Assembly (NCBI RefSeq): GCF_021347895.1
Contig: NC_067126.1
Location: 35,552,982-35,616,981 of the forward strand
Direction: 5' to 3'
Source of the DNA: Acanthochromis polyacanthus
Taxonomy: Eukaryota; Chordata; Actinopteri; Pomacentridae
DNA length: 64,000 bases
This document shows positions 11,780 to 23,700 of the stretch, one piece after another. The translations under genes were made by a program, and so were the position numbers. Positions within the stretch are counted from its first letter, which is position 1; each line of letters begins with the position of its first letter. The notes beneath the pieces were generated by a model. It searched no databases. It was not told the DNA's origin and was given only the letters and a program-made list of their open reading frames with translations.

Positions 11780-14700
11780 CTGGAGGACAAAAGAGTAAGA
11801 GTTAGAGTTCTCACAGTGTAGACAACAACTTTATCACACTGACCACTGACTGAAGAGACGGTTTGATGAGCAGAACAGGATTGGGTGAATTCATACCCCA
11901 AAAACAAAACAAATAACATCGCCAGCCGTGAGCGAAGCAGGAGGTCAGACAGGCAAAACCAAAAGTGTACAAAAAGGAACTGAAATGCCAGTGTTTATTC
12001 TGGTTTCCCCCTAAACTACTAAATGTGAATAATATTAAAGTCTGTGAAGGACAGATGCTGTTAGAAGTCTGTATTTGTTGTTTGGTTCAGATCTCTGCCT
12101 TTCATCTGGAATAATCACTCTGCAGGTCTCTTCTTTATTATCCTTTAATAAATTACAAAGACTAATTCTGTCGCTCCTTGACTGGTTTTGCTGCAGCTCC
12201 TCCAGTCTGAACATCTTAAAACACGACAAAAAAATTAAATTCAAGAAAGTAACAACGATAAAAAATAAACTTATAAGAATGTGAAGGATGATAAAACTTT
12301 TAAGGAAACTTTTAAGGAATTATTGGAATTTTCTTCCTGAAAGTTTTGCAAATTTTCAGAAATATGGGAAATTTTTTTGCTGAATTTTTGGATTTTTTCA
12401 GACAAGGAAACAATATTTTTTGGTGCACATAAATGAGCACAACAGGCGGGTTAAATAAAGTGATCATTTTAATTCGTATATGTAAACCACACTGAAATTA
12501 ATCCACAGTTTGAATTGTGCACATATCCTGGGAACAAAATTAATATCAACCCTTTAAGCTTCAGTCAATTCCAGCCGTTTTCAGTACAAAAAATCGCTAA
12601 TATTCTATTTTTAAATTAAAAAAAAATTACGAAAAATACAGGGAATATTGGACGCACATCGCGAAGTGCATTTCATTGAAAACGACCGATTCGTGGATTT
12701 TATACCGACTTCAGGACATGTTTTGGACAAAATATTTTACTAGCTTGTTTCGTCTGGATGTAAAAGGTTGGATTATGGCCGTTTTTTGTGGAATATTTTT
12801 TTCTGTGTGTAATAATGAACCCGGAAATGTGAGTCGCGCTGTGTGCGTTGAAGCCGTGTATAGAGAACGGATGGATGGATATTCGTTTTTGTCGGACAAA
12901 TGTGTTTTTCTCACCCGCTGTGGTAATCGCATCTGAAAGTGGTTTATACCGGCGGATTCATGAGAATCTAAGCTTTCCATCGGTGTGTAGCGTTTGTATA
13001 ATCGTGTTTGCAGCCGTCGGACATTCTTGAAATTCCTATGCAAATTAGTAGGTGTACCGCCGGTGGTACACTGAAGTTTAAGGGGTTAATGCAGTGTTCA
13101 AATAAAAACCATGTCCTATTATTTGTCATGCAGCCTTGATAACAAACTAAAACACAGCTCACAACAGATAGAACTTGTCCTCGTCTCTCTGAGCTGCATA
13201 TAAAACCCACACCTCTACATGAAGTACTGCTCCTTTAGTTTGTGTACACACCGAGGGAATCGGAGCGCCTCAGGGTGGGAACAGCTGCAGGAGAGTCGGT
13301 CCAGTCCACTTTGCCTCGGGCCACCAGGTACTGCTGGGCTTTCTTCAGCATGGCAGGGAAGTCCTCATGAGAGGCTGCAAAGGCCTCGATGCGGTTCTTC
13401 ACAGAACCTAAAACCTGACCAGAGTCAGGGAACAAAGTTTTAGACTTCTGAGTGATCTTCAAAGACAACTTCCTGACTTGGAAAGGTAAATTTCCTTCTC
13501 TAACAGTCTGAAGCTGCTCTTCAGGGCTGCACTGATGATGGCATTAAAGATCAGCACAGTTTGCTTTTCAAACGTCAAATACTTCCATTTTTTTTACGAG
13601 ACTTGGTGTGAAGCTAAAGAAAGAATCCCTGAGTCACTCTACTAAAACTGAAAGCTATTTTTAAAGCAGTTATGAGGTATTAGTAAAAAGTATTTTAAAA
13701 TACGAAGCAAATGGAGAGAAACTCTATGCAAATATCACCGTGGGCCTTTTGGAACTGAAGCTTGACAGAAGCGAGGTGGGCTGGAAGTGGACGACTACAA
13801 ATAGGAACCTAAAACTGTCGTCGCTTCACAAACAAGTGAAGAAACTGTTTTCTCCTGGCTCAGAAATGGACTAAACTGAAGTTCACCGGAGGCCACAGAG
13901 GGCGTTCCTCAACCGCTCCATCTCAGAGAGCGTACCTGGATCAGTGACTTGACGCTGGGCTGGAAGACCATGTTGGTGTTGAGCAGGAAGGAGCGTAGGA
14001 GGGGCTGAGGATAGCAGGCCAGCTGGGCCACGATGCCAGTGAGCAGGATGTTGACGTACAGCGAGTTCTGCAGCATGTTCTCCAGCTTGGCGAACAGAAC
14101 CACCATGAATGGACCTGCACAGAGACGGATTATAGGACACGACACACAGCTTTATCTCAGCAAACCTGGACTGTTTTAAAGGTGACGTGGCGGGGGTCAC
14201 ACTGAATAGGAAGCAGGGTGTTTTAGCAGCTTGTGATTAAATGGAGCCAAGAAATCAGGAAAAAAATCACATTAAAGAAGCTGGAATGAGAGAAATTACA
14301 GCTTTTCCCTAATAAATGACCAATTAATCAGTTATCAAAAGAGCTGGCTATTAATTACTGCTCGGTTCATCGTTGCAGCTCTACCTGTCAGAAGCACTTT
14401 CATTATATTTATTTATTTAAGTATTATAACCCAAGAGATCATGAAATTACTCTGTATTCACTTAAAAAAATGTTTTCTTTTTATCTAAGAAACACTGAAT
14501 CTAACATCTCCTCTTAACGATGCCCTCTTACTGATCAGGATGAAAATCCAACTTAAAGCAACAATCCTTTCCTAACAATGCCTATCCATCACTACACAGT
14601 TCTGGTTAAAAAGCAGTTGGAAGACATTAATGATGAGTCTTACCGGTGTACGGCTGGGAGACCGGCTGGTTGAGGGGTCTGGCAGGACTGCAGAGACCCA

Positions 14701-17700
14701 CCACCGACCCGTCTCCCTTCACATCCCCCGTCAGCTTCGCCTCCAGAGCCGAGGACAGTTCTTCCTCCTGCCTCTCAGCAGACAGAGACTCTCTGGTGGT
14801 TTCCTCCAGCTGGACGGCCGCTCTGCTGCGCTCCTTCACTCGCTCCTCCAGCTCCTTCAGCTCCTGGGTGAAGGCCTCGATGCTGATGCCCTGACCGTTG
14901 GCGTCTCCTGGAGGCTGCGGGTCTCCTGGTGCTTGGGTCAGCAGCTCCTCTATGAGGCTCTCTACAGACTGTTGGTTGGTTTCTGGAAGATCTGAGGATG
15001 CACCGTGCGGGTTTGAGGTGTCGCTGGTCAGCGGTTTGGCGTCGGTGACGGAGCTCTGACAGGGAATCTGGTTAGGGCGAAGAGATTTAGCATCACTGAT
15101 GTCGCTGTTGGTGAAGATGGACTGAGGGAGAGCAGAGCAGGTCTGAGAGGGGCAGCTGACCAGTGATCCGTTTTGATTGGCGTTTTCATCCAAATACTGC
15201 TGCTCCCCCAAGTCTCTCTTCACTTTCTTTACCTCCAGTCCTCTATCGCGGCTGTCTGAGCAGCCGTCGCCCTGCCCCATCGTCCCGTTGTACATGGCCT
15301 GGTAGCTAACGGTGATGGCAGCGGTGGGAATGTGAGGAGACGGGGATGAGACGGGATGGGAGGCTGACAACGGGGTGGACGAGGATGAGGAAGGGACCAG
15401 AGGAGGGACAGGTTTGGGGAGGAGCTCCTCTCTCTGCAGGCTGCGTTTCTTGGATCGAGGCGTGAGGCTGATGCAGTTGTTCTTGCCGATCGTAACGTCC
15501 CACTCTCCGCTGTCCCGCTCTGAGCTGCTCCACTCGGAACGTGCCGCCGCCACGATGGCCGCCCTCTGCTGGCCGGGAGGAGTGTTGGTGTTGGTTCCCT
15601 GCTGGAAGGAGAAGTGATCGGGGAACACAGTCATGGAGGGGTTGGCGGTGGGAGGAGGTGGAGGTGCAGGGGCTGTGTTTGGGGAGGGGTTTTCTCCATC
15701 GTAGGGCGCCGACCAATCACGGCAGGCCCAGGAGCAAAGCTCGATGCCCCGCCGAGCGTCCTTGAGGTACTCCAGGTAGCCCGAGTCCCAGTCCAGACAT
15801 TCTGTGTGGGTCTGCTGGTGCATGGGGCTGTCGGGGGACAGAGGGTGGGAGCTGGAAGAACCAGACTGCTCCATGCTGGTGGGGGTTGAAGGACCTCCTG
15901 ATCCACCTCCACTGCTCTGCTGGCGCATGAAGAAGGACAAGCGGGACGGGGTGCTGGGTCTGGGTGGGGCTGGAGACTCCATGCTGGGACTGTTCAGCAC
16001 TGGCAGAGAAAAAACGGGAAAACCACCGTTAATTAACATCATGCTGCAGACACACAACAATGAACCTTTAGCCAAGCTTCTCTACATGTGATATCAGAGC
16101 CATCACATGTAGAAATGCGTCTTTCTCCAACATGAAAAAAATCAGCTATTACTGACTTTGTGATAAATACAAATGAACACTTCAAAATACTGTACAGGAC
16201 TCTAGACTGCCATCAAAACAGTCACATTTGCAACCTTTTCTTGAGTGTACGGGTTACTGGTGTTCCTCTGAGCAGCACATGCAGCTCCTGGGTTAACCAC
16301 AGCGGTGAAAAGTAGTTTTTATAACTTCAGGTTCTCCATCAGCCTGTCCCTGCCTGATACAGAAAACAAGCCGTCTAGCTGCTCTGTGATAAAAAGACAA
16401 AGTGGTCTGTAGCTAATCATTTTAAAAACCAAATGAGGAAAGAGGAGGACGCTGGTGGAGACTCAGAACGACCCGACCATCAGAGAGCATTTAGATAACT
16501 GAAATAAACAATACATTCAATCACACTGGCTACCATAGAAGTAGGGCTGTAAAGTTATCCATCCATCCATTATCTATACAGGCTCTCCCATTAGGGTGGT
16601 GGGGGGCTAGAATCTATCACAGCTGACTGAGGGTGAAGGCAGACGACACCTGGACAGGTAACAGTCTATCACAGGGCTACACATGCAGACAAACAGTCAC
16701 ACTCACACCTATGGACAATTTAGAATCACAGATTAACCTCAGCATGTTTTTGGACTTTGGAAGGAAGCTGGAGAAAACCCACATACGGACAGGGAGAACA
16801 TGGAAACTTGGGATCTTCTGGCTATGAGGCGACAGTGCTAACCACGGACCCACTGTGCAGCCCTATCTTGCCTAAAAGGTTTGATTTAATTTCACTGATT
16901 TGTGCTTAAATTAAGATAAAATTAATATGGTTCAAGTAATCCCACATTACATGGGATGTATTTTAGCTTGGAAGGGTATATTCTGGGCTGGGGTATAAAT
17001 TGGGCTAAGCTAATATATACATTGGCCTGTTACACACAGATCGAGTCAATCTTAGTTTAAGCACAAATCAAAGACAACACAAAGAGGTATTATATTGAAA
17101 TCTGTTGTACAGAAACACCTGAAAGCAACACCAGCCAATGTGGATGATTAAGGCTGTTTAAGTTAATGAAAAACTATTTGGAGTGGTAACATATCCACAG
17201 TGATTATTATTTTTTTCTCCTCAGGTGTTTGTTGTTCACCTTTGCCCCAGAATGCTCCGTCCTCGTCCCGATCAGCAGACGAGGCATTCAGCCGGCAGCA
17301 CTCTGGGATCAACGACAGGAACTTGTCTGCAGACTTTCCGTACAGGTCGGTCTCCCTGATGGCTCGACGCTGGCTCAGCATGACATGAGTACAGGGCAGC
17401 AGATACCTGGAAGCACAAACAGGAACACACAACTCATTTCTGAATAATAGTCGTTCCACAGACATTTAGTCCATGTTCTTTTATCTCGCTGAGACAGATC
17501 GCCTGTGTTCACACACTGCATGTTAAAAACAAGGATTCTCAGTAGTCATGTTTCCACAGAGTGCTTTGACATGTATTTTGAAGTTCTGCATTAAACAAGT
17601 TGCTGGTAATAGCAAATTTAAACATGTTTTTATGTTCCCTTAAGGTGGTTTTTGTCCTATTTGGACAAAAAAAGTGTTTCCATCTTCCATGAAGAGCATT

Positions 17701-20700
17701 AACTGTATTTCCTTGAACACTTAGCATCAGCTATTCCTGCTTCTTTCATTGTCTTTGTCTGCTGAAAGCAAGAAATATGTTCAACACCAGCTGATATATA
17801 GGACAAATTTATTTTATTTATCTATTCATTTATTTGATCAGGGACCATATAATTAACACAGAACACATCTGATGTATTACATATAGAATGTATAGCATCA
17901 AGATAATTTTCAACTCCAGTCCCTGGTTGGACTTTTCAGTAAAAGTAGACAAAGAAGACCAAAAACACCGATTTAAAAACAGCACAAACGTCTAAACTCG
18001 CCGTCAGTGAACTAAAACCAGGACAGATTCAGCTGCTGCAGATTATTTCTCGCCTCAAATGCTTCCAGAAATATTTTTTGCTGAACTGTTTTTGTAGTAA
18101 AAGCAAAGGTTTGTGACCGAGCCGCCATGTTGGTCCGGCTTGAAATCCAGGAGCAGACAACTCCCGAGGCGATGCGTTTGTCCAATCAGGGGCAGGATAG
18201 TTGGAGAAGAAAGTCAGCAGGAGTTGAACACCGGCTACTGGCCTCAAGTACACGCCCACCAATGGGGAGATTTTCAGATGCAGCTCGTTTACATGCGAGA
18301 CAAACGCATCTTAGTAGACAGGTAGCATCAGCCCTGAACACAACATTACAACGTAAAGCTGCCACTGATAGTCCATAAAATGCTTGTAAATCTATTCCGT
18401 AACAGATTCATTTTGAGGACAGCGGAAAAACAAATACACTCTCAGGGACACAAACTGTTTACAAAATTCTTAGGACTCAGCTGGTACATATCGTATTCTC
18501 AAATGACCAACAGTGACAGAAATACAGTGGAACAGCCTTCAGTTTATCTGAATGCCTGAGTCTGGATAAAGTGGGTTGTCAACTAATGGCAAGGTTGGCC
18601 GTTCAATCCTTCCACATGTCTAAGTGTTCTTGGACAAGACAATTAACTCCAGATGGCAGGCGAGCGCATCGCACTGCTGGTGTTGGTGTGTGAATAAGAA
18701 ACGCATTGGAAAGTGCTCTGAGTGCCACTAAGGTAGAAAAGGGCTCAATAAGTGCAAACCACTTCCCATCTCACAGTAAACGAGCTCAGACGTACCTGAG
18801 AATGAGCTGCAGCATGACGTCCTCACAGTTCAGGGACAGAAGAGTCCTGAAGAGGCTCAACGACACCATGCAGAGCTGCAGAACACAGATAAGAAAACTG
18901 CTTAGAAGACAGTCATTAATACACGAGAGCCGATTTACATATGCTAAGAATTTACTTCAAATAACCGATTTCTGTCATTTTTCCAGCAAGCCTCAAAATA
19001 AATGAACACAGCACAAATTTAGCCTGTCGTTTGATTTCGCAGGTGTCTTCTAGTCAAGAAAATCGGCAGTTTTCCAGGAGGGGTGAATCCAGAGGGGTGT
19101 AGCATTATCTGGTTTGTCAAAAGCTAAAAGTCTCATTTAAAATGCATCTAGATGGTGGTTAATCCGGTCTCTCTTCACAAGGATCTGTGCACACATCCCC
19201 AAAACCAAACTGACTGCACTTAATTTAGTTAAAAAAGTCAGGTTGTTCATAAAGAGAGCTTTGAAGAATAGAATGTGTTTTTACATTAAGAAGTGATGCT
19301 ACTGAAATGATGCAAGAAAAGAATGCTGGAAGAAAACTGGCAATCATCATAGCTAATATATTTAACCACAGAGGGGACTGAATTTAGCCTTTCATTTGCA
19401 AAAAGACAGCTACACTAGCCTAGCCGCACTAGACCCAGGTCTGAAGACGCAAGGGTCTAGGAACCCTCGACAGGGAGGGAGGCGGGCTAAAAGGTTGTCT
19501 TTCAAATCACTCTGCAGCAATTGGGTAGGTATACAACCAATCAGCGCAACGAATAGGCTGACGGAGTTCCTAGAGTGCCGGAAATCAGAGGATGCGGGAG
19601 TTCGGTGAAGCCTTATTTATCTTTCTTGTCTTATCCTTTGTTTATCTTTCAAGTTGAATTTTAGCTTCAAATCTTTCACGGCTGTGGCCAAAGCTGAGTC
19701 GAAAGATAACTGTTTATTGTGCGCAGCCATCTTCTTGTCTATCCTTGTTTCTATGGTTGTTTCCGGTTGTTTCTGTCAGAATCGTCACGCCTCTGTCGTC
19801 ACTTAGTTACGCCCGCCTTCTGACTCTACACTTCATGCTGATTCGTCGGCCAGTTTTAGGAGCATCCAGCCTCGAGGCTTACCGAGGGTAACTAGACTGA
19901 CCCTGGCAGAGAATTAAATTGGTTGCCGTGGGTTGTCTAGCACGGCTAGGCTACAGCTACACAGCAGAGCTCTTAAATTTCATGCATTTAGACAAAGGAG
20001 TACGTCTGCCACGAATGATGAATCTGACTCATGCTTGGGAGCCATAATGAAGGGCAAAAAGTTAGTGAATGCAGCACAGTCCAAGGTGGCGTACAACCGG
20101 AGAATGAAAACAAAGCCGTCTTATAGCACCACGTGATGATGTATTCATCCGCTCCACTTGCCAACTAGTTCCATGCAACGATGAAACGCCGTAGGTCGTC
20201 ATAAACGGAGGACCTCCTGTATTCTATTAGCTGCTAAACTAGCGCTGTAAAATGGATTTAACAGCAAATCGGAAACAAAAATAAAAACGGATTTAGACAT
20301 TTTCCGCATCACTAACCCCAAGTGGTGAACTAGCCAAGTTAAAATACAGCTACCTTCAAGACAAACCTCAGCAGCCCATCATTCTTCACACTACAGTGGT
20401 CTGTAGTGCTGGCAGATTAAAATTTTATGTGAGAGATGGCTCGAAATACAAAAAAAAAAAGGCTGTCGAAAAGCTGTCAACAACTTTTGTTGACTTTTTG
20501 TTTTGTTGCCGCTCTCTGAAACCTCTCAGCTATAAAACTGAAACACCTGCTCCATGATAGTGATGAAATCCTGTCTGCTTCTAATAAACACCACTACTGT
20601 TCCAGAGCAACTGGAAAGCGTTATTTGGAGAGAATTCGTAATTATGCACAAACATTCCACGGTGGGCTATTTTATCCAAATATGAACACAATAGTGGATT

Positions 20701-23700
20701 GATGCAGCAGATTTGAGAAAGACTTTAGTTTCCATGTTTATTCAGAGAAAAAAAGTGCTTGTGTTTTCTACTTTCAGCCCACGCACCGCCCACACTGCCG
20801 AGTTCATCTGAGGGCCTCAAGGCTGCATCACAAACACACACATGCATGCATACACACCCTGGAGTTGCTGCTGATGCGCGTGAGCAGCGTGTCCAGGATG
20901 GTGTCGTTGTCGTGGCGATGCAGCAGGATGAAGCGCAGGAAGGTTTTAAGGAGGGAAGTCTCCGTCACACTGCGCAGGAAAAGATCCAGGTAGGCGGTGC
21001 TGGCGATCATCTCATCCACCGACGACTGCAAACACACAAAGAAATGTGAATCAAACCTGCCAGAGAGGGCTGAGATTGAGAACAGGCAGTAACACGGTTC
21101 CTTCAAACACTGGGAGATCACTTTGACTCACCACTGTGACTCATCCGGTGCAGAACAAAGCAAATCCTCAAAGTTTTATGTCTGCTGCTAATTCACTTCA
21201 AACAATAAAATGTCAAGAAAGAAAATCCCAAGTGATCAACTTGTAGTCCAGCTCATCCTGTTCTACTAAAAGGCTCAGCTGACACAAATCACAGTCATGT
21301 TAATAGTTTGTGGGGCTCACAGCCTCGGATAGTGGAAATCTTTGGGACTATTTCTTATAAAAACAGTTAAAACTTAGTCAAAAAAAAGTGTTTTTTGGAA
21401 GTGAATGTAATGTTTTAGCAGCATGTGATAGCAGATAACCTGTCATTGATAACTAGGCTCCTTCACTGATGAAGATGACTATGACTGAGTATGTAAAGTA
21501 GAAATAGGAGTGATTAAATTAGCATGCTCTCCTCTGTTTATGATCAGTTTGTCTCCTGCAGTTCCATCTGCCGTTCTTCTTAATTTTCTTAATTTTTCAC
21601 TGTTCTATCAAATTTATTGCCCATTAACGTCCGGATCCTAAAGCTTTATAAATTATTGCTTTCGAGACTGTTTCAGGTTAATCTGTGGCTGTCTTCTAGC
21701 TTAGCTGCTAGCCATTAGCCTCTGTCAGAGAAGCTAATTTCCCTGTTTGTGACAACAGCTTGTGTTTCATGTTCAGTTCTTGCTGTTTGAGAGACATTTG
21801 TGAGACCACAGAGTGATACAGACACAGAGAGGAGCTGCATCAGACCAGAAGGAGAGTATTTATCAATAACCTGGCAATAAAAACACAGATACAACTGCAG
21901 GAGGTCCTGGATTTACATCGGAATTCCGTTCCTACTGATCTACATAAGTCGATTTTCACCGTAAGTCGGAACTCTGGTGAAAATGCAAAAGCCGTTTCTT
22001 GCATCACGATATCGATCAGTTCTTCAGAAAAGTCATGAATACCAATGACTTTAATGCATGTATGAATCATTTTACAAGAAGATAACAGAATATTGTAACG
22101 GACTGATATTGTTGAGGATTCAGTGTTTATTGTTCAGTTCCAGATTTAGTTTTTACACCTTGATCCATGGTTATCAGTGTTTCTTCCTGTTTCCAGCGTT
22201 TTATTCTAATTTCACTTCCATGGAGACGGCTTTGCTTTTCTTTCAAGCATCAGAAGAGTCTGACTTACACTTGGGAGCCATAATGAAGGACAAAAAGTTA
22301 GTGAATGTAACACAATCCAAGGTGGCGTACAATCAACTAGTTTCACGTAACCAGTTGCGATGTAACGACGAAACGCCGTAGGTACAGGACATCGTAAAAG
22401 GAGGACTCCCTGTAATCAGGAAAATGCCAAATATCGGCCACAGCAGATGTCCAGGCCAGTAATCGGTTTATCCCTACTTCTTTCCTACCTTATGCAGGGC
22501 AGGACCCATGACCGGTACGAGGAAGCCGTTGTGGAGGTAGTCCAGGAGCTGAGAGCGGACCAGGGGGTGGGCGACCTGCACCACGGCGTTGCAGAACTCC
22601 AGGGAGTTCATGAAGAGCACGAGCGACGACACGCCCATCCAGTCCTCCCGCCGTAGGGCATGCCAGTCATCCCCTCGGACTTCAATCTTCCTGGGCAGAG
22701 AGGAGTAGAGAGCGCTGAGGCCCGTCGCCAGCACCTGAGGAGAGGCAGACAGGTTTCAGGTGAGACAGCAGGTCGACGGGTCACTGACGCTCTGGACAGC
22801 TCTTAGGCAAAAATCTGTCCTGAAAAGTCTGTGTTTTTCAGCAGATTTTTTCTGATAGATTATTTGACTAATTTAAAATAACAGGAGCTGAACACCAAAT
22901 TATTAATGAAGTGACAAACTGCCTGGTAATGAGAAATGAATGGTGTAGTAATAAACTCTTCCATCGTGTGCTTGCAAACTGACAGTGATTATTACTTACT
23001 GCTGCAGATATTTTGAGTTGAAATGAAGTGTTTAAAATACTGGCAACTTCACACAAGCCAAACTATTGCACACAGAAACAATAAGAGTGTTTGAAAACAC
23101 ACACAGTGACTCCGACCTCTTTCGTCAAAGACTGTAAGGAAGCACAAGGACTTTCCAGTTTGTTTGGACACAACAGTTTTACAGTCCAGCTCAAAGCCCT
23201 CGTGTGCTGCAGTGTTTTGACAACAACTGATAACATTTATAAAACAATATTCTTATTTTTACCTGACTGAAAGTGTAAGATGGAGGATGGAACGATCAAC
23301 CAGACAAACAAACCATTTACCATCTAAACTCCAAACCCCCCTGGTGGGGTTTGAAAAACAAAAACACTGTTAGTTAGCCAGCCAGAAGCCGTAAACACAG
23401 AAAGAATGATCAGATCTTTAACGTTCTGTGATGTGAGGTTCTGTCAGGATCGTTGTATTTAATCAGATCATTTTATTCTACGCCTTTTTTAAAAATTAAG
23501 CAAAAATCAAGCATTTGTTCTGATTAGATCTTATAAAAAGCGAAAAATTCAGCGCTGCTCAGCACAACTAAAGAGCCATTAGTGACTCAGCTACAAGCAA
23601 CAGTTGCGTGACAAAAATTCAGGGACTTTTCAGCTGAACTTGGCTGAACTGGAGGCTGTGTTTACACTAAGCACAGAGGACCAAGCAGGATTTTATTAGA

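Noticed and set aside
14630..16091. Plus-strand open frames of up to 121 codons antisense to FHIP1B exon 9
   Set aside because: Shadows of a GC-rich coding exon; the sense frame carries the conserved residues and splice sites.
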